Shown piece after piece: positions 14,458-25,148 of a stretch of DNA of 64,000 bases. A program made the position numbers and the translations under genes. This DNA is from Bacteroidales bacterium (GTDB lineage: Bacteria; Bacteroidota; Bacteroidia; Bacteroidales; UBA932). Below the pieces are notes generated by a model. That model saw only the letters and a list, made by a program, of their open reading frames with translations, was not told where the DNA came from and made no database searches. The number at the start of each line of letters is the position of its first letter. The first letter of the stretch is position 1. The stretch is taken from positions 41,251-105,250 of the forward strand of contig JAILIM010000023.1 in the NCBI GenBank assembly GCA_024695285.1, read 5' to 3'.

Positions 14458-17016
14458 ATGCGCAAATGTGCCGTCATACTTGCGATGCTTTTCGCCGTCG
14501 TCCTCGCCCATGCCCAGACCACCAAGGTCCGCGGCACGGTGACCGATGCTGAAACCGGCGAACCCATCCCCTTTGCCGGCATCTATTTCAAGGACACCAC
14601 CATCGGCCTGACCGCCGACATCGACGGCCGCTTCACCCTCGAGACCCGCGACCCGTCGGTCAAGGTGCTCGTGTGCCAGCTCCTCGGTTACGACACCCAG
14701 GAGGTTACCATCAAGCGCGGCGCCTTCACCGAAGTGAACTTCAAGCTCCACCTGACGGACAACCGCCTGACAGGCTCTTTTGTGAAGGCCGACAACCGGA
14801 AGATACGGCGCCTCCTCGCCAACATCGACAAGCACCGGGCACGCAACGACCCTGACCTCCGTCCGCACTATAAGTGCAAGGTCTACAACAAGATGGAGCT
14901 CGACCTCACGCACCCTAAGGAGCAGCTGAACTTCAAGGCATTCAAAGACAACTTCGGCTTCGTGTTCGACTACATGGACACCTCCGTGGTCAGCGGCGTG
15001 CCCTACCTGCCTGCCATGATTTCCGAGACCGTGGTTGAAAGGCGCCACACAGCCGTGCCCGATGTGGATGCCGAAACCATACTCGCCAACCGCATCTCCG
15101 GCATCAACCCCAAGCACAACCTGCTGACCCAGTTCACCGGCAGCATGCACCTGAAGGCCAATTTCTACCACAACTTCATCAACGCCTTCAACGTGGAGTT
15201 CCCGTCCCCTATCCAGAACGGCGGCCTGCTCTACTACAACTACTTCATCATCGACACCCTCCAGGTCGAGGGGCGCAAGACCTACCTCGTGCGCTTTCAT
15301 CCCAAGAACGGCATTTCCAGCCCGGCCCTGGACGGCGAGATGCGCATCGACGCCGAAGAGTTCGCCCTCCGGAGCATAAAGGCGAAGATGATGCGCGGCG
15401 GCAACGTGAACTGGCTCCGCGACATAGTCCTGGAGTCTGATTACCAGAGGCTTCCGGACTCCACCTGGTTCTTCAGCCAGGACAAGCTCTACGCCGATTT
15501 TTCCATAGCGCTCGGTGATTCCTCCCGCGTCATGTCAGTGATAGGAATGCGTCAGCTCAACTACTCCGAAATGGACTTCGAATCGGAGGTGCAGGCGGCC
15601 GATGCGTCCGGCAAGGTGAAGGTAATGCCCGAGGCCAACTTCATGCCCGACGAGTACTGGGAGAACGCCCGCCCCTATGAGCTCAACGACAGGGAAAAGG
15701 GCATCTACACCATGGTGGACAAGGTGCAGAAAGCGCCGATCTACAAAGGCATCTACAACACCGTCTACACCCTCGTGAACGAGTATCTCGACGTCGGCCC
15801 GGTAGGTTTCGGCCCCTACATGAGCCTTATCAGCGCCAACAACCTGGAAGGTATCAAGCCCAGGATAGGCATCCACACGTCCAAGGAACTGAGCACCGAT
15901 TTCCGCTGGACGGGCTTCATAGCCTACGGTTTCAACAAGCATCTGAAAATGCCGGCAGGAACCAATTCCGGAGGCCTGAAGGGCGGCCTGACCTATGAGC
16001 TCAAGATCAACAAGGATCCATGGCGGAAACTCACCCTGGATGCCTCCTACGACGCCGTCCAGCTCGGCAAGGGCAACAGCAACCTGACCAGCGGCAACAT
16101 ACTCGCATCCATCTGGGGGCGGCAGTCCAAACTGGTGAACCAGAGCAACTTCTCAGCCCAGTACGAACATGAATTCTCCATGAATTTCAACATGTTCGCA
16201 GGGGTGGCCCTGAAGCGCTGGTATGCCAATCCCTTCGTGCCTATGGAAGCCTGGGGCCCGGATGGCAGCCTGACTCCGGTGCCGAGCGTGGCGATCAACG
16301 AGATGCGCCTGACCGGCCGCTTCTCCTGGGAGGAAACGGTCAACCGCGGCTATTTCACCAAGTCCTTCGTTCACACCGATTACCCTATCCTCACCCTGGA
16401 CCTCAGGGGCTCCGTGCCCGGCATCCGCCAGGGCGATGTCGGCTATTTCAAGCCGCAGCTCTTCGTGGACTGGAAGTTCCGAGTGCCGCCCATGGGTATG
16501 TCCGACATGCATCTGAGTGCCGGCGCCATCGTGGGCAAGGTGCCATGGATGACCCTCCAGATGTTCGACGGCAACGCTACGATGATCATGGACAAGAGTG
16601 CCTTCTCCTGTATGGAGTACTTCGAATTCGCGGCCGACAAATGGGCTTCGCTCGTCTGGTACCACACCTTCAACGGCTTCTTCCTCGGCAAGATACCACT
16701 CATCCGCAAGCTCCAGCTGCGTGAGGAGGTGTCGGCCAAGATAGCATACGGTACGCTGAGCGACCGCAACAACGGCACCGACCCCAAATACGGCGCCCTG
16801 ATGAAGTTTCCTGTCTATAACGAATATGGCATGATGCAGCCCATTGACGGGACGCCGTACATCGAGCTCGGAGCCGGTGTTTCCAACATTTTCCGCCTCT
16901 TGAGGGTGGACTTCATCTGGAGGGTGACGCACCGCGAAAAGACCCTCCCCGACGGCCGGATCGTTCCGGCCCGCCGTCTCTGGACCGTCAACATCGGCAT
17001 GGAAGTCCGCTTCTAA
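14458..17016 (+). CDS. DUF5686 outer-membrane protein with carboxypeptidase-regulatory-like domain
   Basis: An 852-residue protein with signal peptide MRKCAVILAMLFAVVLAHAQ, a beta-sandwich CarboxypepD-reg-like domain (TKVRGTVTDAETGEPIPFAGIYFKDTTIGLTADIDGRF, residues about 22-100), then the DUF5686 region (starting RKIRRLLANIDKHRARNDP) that ends in a predicted beta-barrel with terminal RF. DUF5686 proteins are conserved in Bacteroidota outer membranes and have no settled function. The frame is open 58 codons upstream across the ispE 3' end, but the signal peptide fixes this ATG. Likely monocistronic. Confidence 0.88.
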   Translation: MRKCAVILAMLFAVVLAHAQTTKVRGTVTDAETGEPIPFAGIYFKDTTIGLTADIDGRFTLETRDPSVKVLVCQLLGYDTQEVTIKRGAFTEVNFKLHLTDNRLTGSFVKADNRKIRRLLANIDKHRARNDPDLRPHYKCKVYNKMELDLTHPKEQLNFKAFKDNFGFVFDYMDTSVVSGVPYLPAMISETVVERRHTAVPDVDAETILANRISGINPKHNLLTQFTGSMHLKANFYHNFINAFNVEFPSPIQNGGLLYYNYFIIDTLQVEGRKTYLVRFHPKNGISSPALDGEMRIDAEEFALRSIKAKMMRGGNVNWLRDIVLESDYQRLPDSTWFFSQDKLYADFSIALGDSSRVMSVIGMRQLNYSEMDFESEVQAADASGKVKVMPEANFMPDEYWENARPYELNDREKGIYTMVDKVQKAPIYKGIYNTVYTLVNEYLDVGPVGFGPYMSLISANNLEGIKPRIGIHTSKELSTDFRWTGFIAYGFNKHLKMPAGTNSGGLKGGLTYELKINKDPWRKLTLDASYDAVQLGKGNSNLTSGNILASIWGRQSKLVNQSNFSAQYEHEFSMNFNMFAGVALKRWYANPFVPMEAWGPDGSLTPVPSVAINEMRLTGRFSWEETVNRGYFTKSFVHTDYPILTLDLRGSVPGIRQGDVGYFKPQLFVDWKFRVPPMGMSDMHLSAGAIVGKVPWMTLQMFDGNATMIMDKSAFSCMEYFEFAADKWASLVWYHTFNGFFLGKIPLIRKLQLREEVSAKIAYGTLSDRNNGTDPKYGALMKFPVYNEYGMMQPIDGTPYIELGAGVSNIFRLLRVDFIWRVTHREKTLPDGRIVPARRLWTVNIGMEVRF

Positions 17017-17017
17017 A

Positions 17018-17047
17018 CCGTATCTACGGACTATCTACTTTTTTTGT
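17018..17047 (+). terminator. Weak possible terminator
   Basis: CCGTA-TC-TACGG hairpin followed, after ACTATCTAC, by a run of T. The stem is short and the T-run is offset. Confidence 0.3.
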
Positions 17048-17110
17048 CTGTATTCAAATAGCGAAACTATTAGAATACAATTAGATAGACAAATAATCCC
17101 CGTCCGGGCA

Positions 17111-17163
17111 TCTACTAATTTCCCCTTCTCGCATTCATATGCGCGCGAGAACTATTATTTTTG
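17111..17163 (+). promoter_or_regulatory. Shared susC promoter module, copy 1
   Basis: TCTACTAATT (17111-17120), 18 nt, ATGCGCGCGAGAAC (17139-17152), 3 nt, then the -7 element TATTTTTG (17156-17163). The same three blocks with identical spacing precede the second susC (48623-48675). The 5' UTR would be about 47 nt. Confidence 0.75.
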
Positions 17164-17214
17164 CAAAACCATTATTTAATAACATGCTTTTTGGATAACC
17201 TTTTTTTCTGCTAA

Positions 17215-20200
17215 ATGAAACGACTATTGTGCATAATGGCACTGCTGTCCCTGTTCCCTTTAATGGGCTGGGCACAGCAGGGTAAGCCTACCCAAACCGG
17301 CCAGGGTCAGACTTGGAAGGGAGTTGTCGTGGACAGCAACGGCGAGGCCATTCCCGGAGTAGCGGTGTTCATTTCGGGCGCCGTTTCCGGTGGCTCCATC
17401 ACCGATATGGACGGCTCCTACACCATTGTCGCGAAACCGGACGACGACATCAACTTCGCCTGCCTCGGCTATGAAACACTCATCCTGAAGGCCTCTTCCG
17501 CCCAGATGAAGCGGGTGGTGCTCAAAGATGAAGCGGAAGTCCTCGAGACTGCGGTCGTGACCGCCCTCGGCATCAAGAGGGACGAGAAGGCCATCGGCTA
17601 TTCCGCCCAGAAGGTGGAGGGGGACAAGTTCTCCAATTCCGCCACCACCGGCAACTGGCTCAACGGCATTTCCGGCCAGGTCGCGGGCCTCAACATCGAC
17701 CGCAGCAGCGGCCCCGAGGGCTCGATGCGCGTGACGGTCCGAGGCGAGTCCTCCGCCAGCCTTGAGAACAACACGGCCCTCTTCGTGGTGGACGGCATCC
17801 CGATGTACAACACATCCACCCAGTCCGATGCCGGCGGCGAGGGCAGTTCCTATGCCATCGACTACGGCAACGGTATCGCCGACATCGACCCGGAGAACAT
17901 CGAGAGCGTGACGGTGCTGAAGGGTGCCGCCGCAACGGCCCTTTATGGTTCCCAGGCCGCCAACGGCGCCATCATAATCACGACCAAGTCGGCCGAAAGC
18001 CAGGACGCCGTGTTCAGCGTGAGCTACAAGTCAAGCTTCGCCGCCGACGTGCTGCTCAGTTCCCCCAATCTCCAGTACACCTATGGCCAGGGTTCAGCCG
18101 GGCAGGATTACTACTACTACCTCGTCTCCGGTGAGGGCGACGACGTGGCCGGCATCAATCCCCGTCCCGACTACTCCACCACAACCACCCTTGAATCCTG
18201 GGGCCCCAAGATGGACGGCACGCCGTATTTCCAGTACTACAACGTCGGGAAGGGCATAGGAGGCCACATCAACGAGCTGGGCGACTTCGTGCGCGACGCG
18301 ACCCCCTTCAACAGCTACGGCGACTGGTTCAAGGACTATTTCGAGACCGGAAAGACCTTCTCCAACTCCATCGTGATGTCGGGCAAGATAGGCAAGGACA
18401 ACAACGTCCGCGTGAGCTTCACCAACAACACCTCCACCGGCATTGTGCCCAACTCCCCGAGCATGACCAACTTCATCTCGGTGCGCACGGGCAGCCAGCT
18501 GGCCAAGTGGCTCAAGATGGACACGTCCGTCAACTACCGCAGCCTCAAGAGGGACAACATCCCCACGTCCTCCGGCTACGGCTCCACCGCAATCATGTAC
18601 AGCCTCTGGTGCTACGCCCCGAACATCGACATGGACTGGGCGAAGAACTACTGGAAGGATCCTGTCGCATACCAGCAGGACGCTTCCCTGACCGGCGGCA
18701 AGAACAACGGCTACTTCCTGGCCAACGAGTGTATCAACAACCAGATGCGTGACCGTATGTACGGCAACGTGGCCTTCAACGCCGACATCCTGAAGGGGCT
18801 CACCCTGACGGTCCGCGGCGGCCTCGACATCACCTCCGAGTTCCGTACTCAGCGCCAGGCCACGTCCACCCAGGCCAAACCCCAGGGATGGTACCGCGAG
18901 CAGGCCATCACCTCCAAGCAGTACTCCGGCGACTTCCTGCTCAAGTACAACACCCATTTCGGGAGCGACTTCGACTTCACCGGCAACTTCGGCGGCAGCC
19001 TTCTCTGGCGCAACTACAGCAACCACACCCAGACCGCCAGCACCCTGAACATCCCGGGCGTCTATTCCCTGGTCAACGCATCCTACGAGCCCAAGACCAG
19101 CAACAACTCCTACGAGCGCCAGACCAATTCGCTCTACGGAATGCTCTCCTTCGCATGGAAGAACGCCGTGTTCCTTGACATAACCGGACGTAACGACTGG
19201 TCCAGCACCCTTGCGGCCTCCAACCGTTCGTTCTTCTATCCTTCAGTGTCGGGAAGCGTCGCGCTCAACGACCTCTTCGAGTTCGGTAGGGCGGGCGGCC
19301 TCATCAACCTGATGAAGATACGCGCATCATGGGCGCAGGTGGGTAACGACACCGCCCCGTACCGCGTGGCCGACTACCTGCAGGGCACCGGCTTCCCCGG
19401 TACCGTGCAGATCCAGACAGCCAAGTCCAACACCAACCTCCGTCCAGAAATCGTGAGCTCCTGGGAAGTCGGTCTTGAACTCCGCATGTTCAAGAACCGC
19501 CTCTCCTTCGACGCCGCCTACTACGATTCCGTGACCAAGGACCTCATCTCCCAGATGCCGGTTTCCTACGCCAACGGCGTGAACTTCATGTACGTCAACG
19601 CAGGCTCCATCCGCAACCGCGGTATAGAGATGACCCTGGGCGGCACGCTCGTCAAGACCCGCGACCTCCAGTGGAAAGTCGCCGCCAACTACACGATGAA
19701 CAAGAATACCGTGGTCTCGCTCGGCGAGGGCATCGATTCCTGGATCATCGCATCCTACAGCACCCACGCCTACATGATCGCCTACGAAGGCGGCAGCCTC
19801 ACATCCATGTACGGCAAGGGCTACGTCCGCGCCCCGGAGGGCTCCACCGCCATCGACTCCAACGGCAAGATGGTCGACGTGTCCGGCCTGCTGGTGCTCG
19901 ACAAGCAGAACGTGCCCCAGACAGGCACCGAACTGCAGTACCTCGGCGAGGCGGCTCCTCTCTGGAAGGGCGGTTTCAACACCACCCTCAAGTGGAAGGA
20001 CCTCAGCCTCTACGTCGGCTTCGACGGCCAGGTCGGCGGCCACGTGTTCTCCTACACCAACTGGGTGCTCAATTACAGGGGCAAGGGTTTGGCGACCCTT
20101 GAAGGCCGCGAGGGCGGCATGGTGCCCCTCGGCGTCCGTGAGACCGAAGACGGCAACTACGTCCTCAACACCGACCCCATCGCGAAGGAAAACATAGCGA

Positions 20201-20502
20201 CCTACTACCACAACAAGTACGAGCAGACCAACGGCGAAGCCAACTTCGTCAGCACGCAGTTCCTGAAGCTGCGCGAGGTCCGGCTCGAGTACTCTCTCCC
20301 CAAGAAGCTGCTGGCGAAGACCAAATTCCTCAGCGGCGTGACCTTCTCCGCTTTCGGCAACAACCTCTGGTGCTGGACCAACTTCCCGGGATGGGATCCC
20401 GAGGGCGTAACCATGCGCGGCAGCGCGGTTATCCCTGGATTCGAAATCCTGCAGATGCCTTCCACGGCCCAGTTCGGCGCTTCAGTCAGTCTCACTTTCT
20501 AA
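17215..20502 (+). CDS. SusC/RagA-family TonB-linked outer-membrane transporter
   Basis: A 1095-residue TonB-dependent importer. Signal peptide MKRLLCIMALLSLFPLMGWA is followed by a CarboxypepD-reg-like domain (WKGVVVDSNGEAIPGVAVFI), then the plug (AVVTALGIKRDEKAIGYSAQKV, VRGESSASLENNTALFVVDGIPM, SVTVLKGAAATALYGSQAANGAIIITTKS), and a large beta-barrel ending LTF. It imports oligosaccharides bound by its SusD partner encoded 13 nt downstream. Length and motifs are complete. It heads the first PUL-like operon. Confidence 0.95.
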   Translation: MKRLLCIMALLSLFPLMGWAQQGKPTQTGQGQTWKGVVVDSNGEAIPGVAVFISGAVSGGSITDMDGSYTIVAKPDDDINFACLGYETLILKASSAQMKRVVLKDEAEVLETAVVTALGIKRDEKAIGYSAQKVEGDKFSNSATTGNWLNGISGQVAGLNIDRSSGPEGSMRVTVRGESSASLENNTALFVVDGIPMYNTSTQSDAGGEGSSYAIDYGNGIADIDPENIESVTVLKGAAATALYGSQAANGAIIITTKSAESQDAVFSVSYKSSFAADVLLSSPNLQYTYGQGSAGQDYYYYLVSGEGDDVAGINPRPDYSTTTTLESWGPKMDGTPYFQYYNVGKGIGGHINELGDFVRDATPFNSYGDWFKDYFETGKTFSNSIVMSGKIGKDNNVRVSFTNNTSTGIVPNSPSMTNFISVRTGSQLAKWLKMDTSVNYRSLKRDNIPTSSGYGSTAIMYSLWCYAPNIDMDWAKNYWKDPVAYQQDASLTGGKNNGYFLANECINNQMRDRMYGNVAFNADILKGLTLTVRGGLDITSEFRTQRQATSTQAKPQGWYREQAITSKQYSGDFLLKYNTHFGSDFDFTGNFGGSLLWRNYSNHTQTASTLNIPGVYSLVNASYEPKTSNNSYERQTNSLYGMLSFAWKNAVFLDITGRNDWSSTLAASNRSFFYPSVSGSVALNDLFEFGRAGGLINLMKIRASWAQVGNDTAPYRVADYLQGTGFPGTVQIQTAKSNTNLRPEIVSSWEVGLELRMFKNRLSFDAAYYDSVTKDLISQMPVSYANGVNFMYVNAGSIRNRGIEMTLGGTLVKTRDLQWKVAANYTMNKNTVVSLGEGIDSWIIASYSTHAYMIAYEGGSLTSMYGKGYVRAPEGSTAIDSNGKMVDVSGLLVLDKQNVPQTGTELQYLGEAAPLWKGGFNTTLKWKDLSLYVGFDGQVGGHVFSYTNWVLNYRGKGLATLEGREGGMVPLGVRETEDGNYVLNTDPIAKENIATYYHNKYEQTNGEANFVSTQFLKLREVRLEYSLPKKLLAKTKFLSGVTFSAFGNNLWCWTNFPGWDPEGVTMRGSAVIPGFEILQMPSTAQFGASVSLTF

Positions 20503-20515
20503 TGGAGGACAGATT

Positions 20516-22246
20516 ATGAAACACAGAGTATTTTCAGCGATAATCCTTGTCTGCGCTCTCTGCGGATGCTCGAAGTTCGATGAAATGAGCAAGAACCCGT
20601 ACGCCCTGTATGAGGCCCCGGCCGAGTCGTACGTGCATCCCATCATGTTCAAGACGCAGTACAACCTGATAAGCGTCTTCCGCGGCACCACCTCCTTCCT
20701 TGCCCAGTATGCGGTCTCGACCAATTCCGAGTCCAGCTCCCGCGTGATCGGCAACTACAACATTCCCGAAGGCACTTCGGACGACATCTGGACCGCAATC
20801 TACCTCCAGTACGGCAACGCAATGGCTATGTACGAGCAGGCCGTCAAGGAAGAAAGCGCCCCGATGCAGGCCGTCGCCTTGATACTGCGTTCGTTCCTGA
20901 TCAGCCAGATCACGGACACCTACGGCGACGTCCCCTTCACCGAGGCCGGCATACTGCCGCTGACAGGCACCTCCGACAAGTACACAACGGCATACGACAG
21001 CCAGAAAGACATCTACCGTGCTATGTTCTGCATGCTCGAAGATGCCAACAAGCTGCTGTCCGAGACCGAGGAACTCCATTTCTCCGCCATCTGCGACAAG
21101 ACCTTCGGGGGCGACCTCGACAAATGGCGCCGCTTCGGCAATTCCCTCTACGCAAGGCTGCTGATGCGCGCCGCCATGAAGGTCATTGAAGAGGACGGCG
21201 GCACCCTCGACCTCAATGACACCTGGGAGTCGCTGAGCATCAAGTTCAAGCTCGCCGAGTTCTACGACTGCTTCCAGAGCGGAGGCGGCGACTATCCGCT
21301 GATGCGCAGCCGCGACGACCGTCCCCTTATTCCGTTCAGCACCCAGAACGAGACTGAACAGAGCCCGTTCTACACGACCACGAGCGGTATATGGAATTCC
21401 ACGGCCGTCTGCGACGTGCTGACCCGCCGTATGCTTGACTACACCGAGGCGGTCGACTCCGACGGCCAGGTTTACTATAAGTACAAGGCCAAGTCCGCCG
21501 GCGGCCACGTAGAGGATCCCCGATACGACTGCTGGTGGCGCAAGACCAACGGCATGCCCAACCAGATGTTCAACGCGGCATCAGTCAAGTTCCTCGACAA
21601 CACGGAGCACAAGTCCTCCGCCGGCAACTCGCTGATCGGCCGCATGACCTACGGCAATGACTATCCTTCAGCCATCACCCAGAAGATCTACGACCTGAAG
21701 AACGCCTCCTTCTACCCCCTGATGAACTACTCCGAACTGTACTTCATCTTCGCCGAGGCGGGGGCCCGCGGCCTGATCTCCTCGGCTTCCGGCATCGGCG
21801 CATACCTGGCGCTACTCCGCCAGGGCGTGACCGAGAGCATACTGGAGTGGAATCCTTATGTGACCGCCGAGTCTGAAGACGTCGTCGATTACGTGAACTA
21901 CGTGACCAACGGCGAACTCTACAGCGGGGCCACCTTCAACTCCGACAATGCCGTCGAGGCAATTCTCACACAGAAGTGGATAGCCAGCTTCTTCATCGGA
22001 ATCGAAGCATGGAACGACTACCGCCGTACCGGCTATCCCATCCTTCGTACCGACGGTCCCGCCGCCGGCAACAACAAGATTCTCCCCACCCGCCTGCGTT
22101 ATCCTTCGGACGAGCCCTACCGCAACCCCGTCAGCTACAAGGAAGCAGTTGACGGCTGGCTCGGAGGGACCAACAACATCCAGACCGACGTCTGGTGGGC
22201 CGACACCAAGGAGAGCAAGGCAATCAGGCTGTTAGGACGAAAGTAG
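20516..22246 (+). CDS. SusD/RagB-family surface glycan-binding lipoprotein
   Basis: A 576-residue lipoprotein (MKHRVFSAIILVCALCGC, lipobox LCGC) with the TPR-rich SusD_RagB-type fold: EMSKNPYALYEA, AVALILRSFLISQITDTYGDVPFTEAG, GDLDKWRRFGNSLYARLLMR, and WIASFFIGIEAWNDYRRTGYP near the C-terminus. It forms the lid of the SusC transporter. A GGAGG sequence lies 7 nt before the ATG, unusually clear for this phylum. Confidence 0.94.
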   Translation: MKHRVFSAIILVCALCGCSKFDEMSKNPYALYEAPAESYVHPIMFKTQYNLISVFRGTTSFLAQYAVSTNSESSSRVIGNYNIPEGTSDDIWTAIYLQYGNAMAMYEQAVKEESAPMQAVALILRSFLISQITDTYGDVPFTEAGILPLTGTSDKYTTAYDSQKDIYRAMFCMLEDANKLLSETEELHFSAICDKTFGGDLDKWRRFGNSLYARLLMRAAMKVIEEDGGTLDLNDTWESLSIKFKLAEFYDCFQSGGGDYPLMRSRDDRPLIPFSTQNETEQSPFYTTTSGIWNSTAVCDVLTRRMLDYTEAVDSDGQVYYKYKAKSAGGHVEDPRYDCWWRKTNGMPNQMFNAASVKFLDNTEHKSSAGNSLIGRMTYGNDYPSAITQKIYDLKNASFYPLMNYSELYFIFAEAGARGLISSASGIGAYLALLRQGVTESILEWNPYVTAESEDVVDYVNYVTNGELYSGATFNSDNAVEAILTQKWIASFFIGIEAWNDYRRTGYPILRTDGPAAGNNKILPTRLRYPSDEPYRNPVSYKEAVDGWLGGTNNIQTDVWWADTKESKAIRLLGRK

Positions 22247-22259
22247 AAACAGGACGATC

Positions 22260-25142
22260 ATGAAACACAAGATACTATCGCTTATAATGCTTCCGGCGCT
22301 TCTGCTTGCCGGATGCGAGAAGGAAAAACCCACCGATGAGGAAATCCTCGCCGGCAGGGAAGTGCGCGACATTTCCGTCAGCTACTCCATGGACGGAGCG
22401 GCCGTCTCTTCGCTCTCCTTCGGCCACAATGCCGCCAGCCGTGAAATCGACGTCGTACTCAACGACGACGGTCTCCGCTGGAACCTGGAATCCAACCGCG
22501 AATGGCTCAAGGTCGTGTCCGATCCCAACAGGGGCTCCGGAAAGGTGTCCCTCCAGGTTGCGGCCAACGAAAGCTTCGACGCCCGCGACGAGGCCACGCT
22601 CACCTTTGTGGCCGGCGAGTTCCGCGGCTTCGCCATAAAGGCCAGCCAGGCTGCCAGTTCCTTCGTGGTGGGCCAGCCTTTCGCCATTTCCACAAAGAAC
22701 GGCCTTACGTTCTCCACCAACGTAACCACCAAGTCAGGCACATCCTGGGAAGTCGCTTCCGAAGACTGGATCAACGTCTCCCGCGGCACTGCGGTTTCCT
22801 CCAACGGCATGCAGACAGAGCCCATCAGCATCACTGTCAAGCCCGACGGCGGCAACTCCCGCTTCGGCCGCGTGACCCTCAGCGCCGGTTCCGACAAGGA
22901 ATACATCAACGTGTTCCAGTTCGGCACGGAGCACAAATACGACAGCGCCGGCAACCTGGTCCTCCCCGGATCCGGTTCCAAGCTGGAAATCACCGTGCCC
23001 AGGTATCTGGTCGCCGATGTGGAACTGCCGGCGTTTGCCGAGTACTCCATCAGCGATTCAGACTCCGAACTCGCCACACTGACGCTGAGCTTCGCCGACA
23101 ACCTCAGCGACTGCAGCGAAACCCGCAGCATCGCCGCCTCCCTGCTCCTGTCCAACAGCTCGGCCTCAGTCGTGCCGCTTCCGGGCATAGTGCAGGACTA
23201 CATTCCCGCCCACGGCCTCGTGACCGCCAAGGGTCTCAAGGCATTCGCGGACGCCGTCGCATCCGGAAGCTCCACCGCCGACTGGGAGAACAATGGCGTG
23301 GTCGTGGTGGTTGAGGATATCGACATGGCCGGCGTTGAGGGCTGGACCGGTATAGGCACAGAAGACAAGCCCTACACCGGTACTTTCGATGGTAAAGGCC
23401 ATTCGGTAATCAACCTCACAAAGACCCGCAGCGGCATATTCAATGTCTGCAAGGGTGCCACCATCAGCAACGTGACCCTCGGCAAGGGATGCTCCATCTA
23501 CAACGACATCCAGGAATACAACAAAGGCGCATGGGTGGGCGGCATCGCCAACAAGGCGACCGCTACCACCTTCTCCGGCTGTTCTATGGCCGGCTCGGTC
23601 GAATATGCCGGTATCAGTAACGATGATTCCGGCTCCTTTGCCGGCGGCATCGTGGGCTGGTGCGACGCATCCAGCTCCATCAAGGGCTGCAAGATGGGCG
23701 GCAGGCTCACTGTCAGTTCAGGCCCCGACTCCGACGTCACTATCAACGCCGGAGGCATTGCCGGACTCAACGCCGGCACCACTGCCAACTGCGAGATGTC
23801 CGGCACCATAGGATTCTCCTCCGGCATCGGTCATGCCCGCATCGGCGGAATCCAGGGCACGATTGTCCCCGGTGCCAATGCCGACAACAATGCCTACATG
23901 GGCACGATCACCCTCGGCGGCACTCCGGGTGAGGCGGCAATCGGCGGCCTCTACGGCGTGCTGGAAAAGGACTGCAGCTTCGACAACGCCTCCGACAAGT
24001 CCGTTTCCCTCGGCACCATCAAGATAAACGCCTTCTCCAATTCCGCGACGACCCGCGTCTATGCCGGCGGCTTTGCCGGGATGGCGGCGGGCGGCATCAA
24101 AGTGTCCTTCAAGGATTACGAATTCCAGACCAACATCTCCTTCGATCAGACGGCGGCCCGCACCGCGGACTTCCTCCTCATCGGCGGGGTGCTGGGGGGA
24201 TGCGACCCTGAAGCCCAGGTGGCGGGTGCCACGTTCGAAAACATTTCCAACCAGGGCATATACTCCACGGAATACACCACAGCGGCAACGCCTCAGGTGC
24301 GTCACGGCTATTTCGGAGGCATCGCCGGCTTCATCAACGGCCCGGCCACCTTCACCAAGTGCGTCAACAACGCTGAAATAGGCAAGATCACGTCTTCGGC
24401 CGTCAACTGCGCCAACACCAAGAACTATGCGTTCATAATCGGCGGCATCGCAGGCGTGGTGATAGGCGGCGACGCCACTTTCTCCGGCTGCGAGAACAAG
24501 GCCAAGATCACGAACAACCACTACAGCAACGTGATTCCCGGCGGCGCCACCAGCGGCTGGTACACCGCCTGTTCCGCATCCGGCATCCTGGGCGCCTTCG
24601 ACTGCGTGCAGGAAAGCGTGTCCGGCAAGCTCGTCATGAAGGACTGCGCCAACGGTGCCGTGATTGCCAGCTACCGTGGCTGCTCCGCCGGCATGGTGTG
24701 CTTCGCCCGCAACGCCGAGATCAGTTCCTGCTCCAACCTGGGAGACATGAGCGTGACCAACAGCAACGCGGCCAACAAGGGCGGCATCGCCTGCACCCTC
24801 GAGAAGTCAACAGTGACCGGCTGCATCGTGAAGTGCAACGTGTACTGCTCCAACCCGGCGAGCGCAGTGCAGTGCCCCGGCGGCATCCTGTCGAACTCGC
24901 AGGGAGGCGGAGTGACTATTTCCGACTGCTCCTGGTTCGGCGTCATCAGCGTCAACAAGGTGGACCAGCCGTTCAACTGCGGCGGAATAGTGGCAACTGC
25001 TGAGGAAGACACTGTCATACGCAACTGCAAGATAGGCGGCACCATCAACGGCGTCGTGCTCAGCGAAAACAATATTGGAGGATATGCCGTGGGCAACAAG
25101 ACCGGCACCGTCGAGGGCCTGTCCTACTGGCCCGGCAACTAA
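22260..25142 (+). CDS. BACON-domain and GLUG-repeat surface lipoprotein
   Basis: A 960-residue lipoprotein (lipobox LAGC, then acidic EKEKPTDEE as in surface-export signals). Residues about 45-230 hold two BACON-like beta-sandwiches (LRWNLESNREWLKVVSDPNRGSG; SWEVASEDWINVSRG). From about 350 to the end there are repeated GLUG-type beta-helix units with GGIAG/GGIVG turns (WVGGIANKA, FAGGIVGWCDASSS, NAGGIAGLNAGTT). BACON domains are linked to glycan or mucin binding and GLUG solenoids to adhesion, so this is a probable surface glycan-binding protein of the PUL. The gene starts 13 nt after susD. Confidence 0.85.
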   Translation: MKHKILSLIMLPALLLAGCEKEKPTDEEILAGREVRDISVSYSMDGAAVSSLSFGHNAASREIDVVLNDDGLRWNLESNREWLKVVSDPNRGSGKVSLQVAANESFDARDEATLTFVAGEFRGFAIKASQAASSFVVGQPFAISTKNGLTFSTNVTTKSGTSWEVASEDWINVSRGTAVSSNGMQTEPISITVKPDGGNSRFGRVTLSAGSDKEYINVFQFGTEHKYDSAGNLVLPGSGSKLEITVPRYLVADVELPAFAEYSISDSDSELATLTLSFADNLSDCSETRSIAASLLLSNSSASVVPLPGIVQDYIPAHGLVTAKGLKAFADAVASGSSTADWENNGVVVVVEDIDMAGVEGWTGIGTEDKPYTGTFDGKGHSVINLTKTRSGIFNVCKGATISNVTLGKGCSIYNDIQEYNKGAWVGGIANKATATTFSGCSMAGSVEYAGISNDDSGSFAGGIVGWCDASSSIKGCKMGGRLTVSSGPDSDVTINAGGIAGLNAGTTANCEMSGTIGFSSGIGHARIGGIQGTIVPGANADNNAYMGTITLGGTPGEAAIGGLYGVLEKDCSFDNASDKSVSLGTIKINAFSNSATTRVYAGGFAGMAAGGIKVSFKDYEFQTNISFDQTAARTADFLLIGGVLGGCDPEAQVAGATFENISNQGIYSTEYTTAATPQVRHGYFGGIAGFINGPATFTKCVNNAEIGKITSSAVNCANTKNYAFIIGGIAGVVIGGDATFSGCENKAKITNNHYSNVIPGGATSGWYTACSASGILGAFDCVQESVSGKLVMKDCANGAVIASYRGCSAGMVCFARNAEISSCSNLGDMSVTNSNAANKGGIACTLEKSTVTGCIVKCNVYCSNPASAVQCPGGILSNSQGGGVTISDCSWFGVISVNKVDQPFNCGGIVATAEEDTVIRNCKIGGTINGVVLSENNIGGYAVGNKTGTVEGLSYWPGN

Positions 25143-25148
25143 TTGATA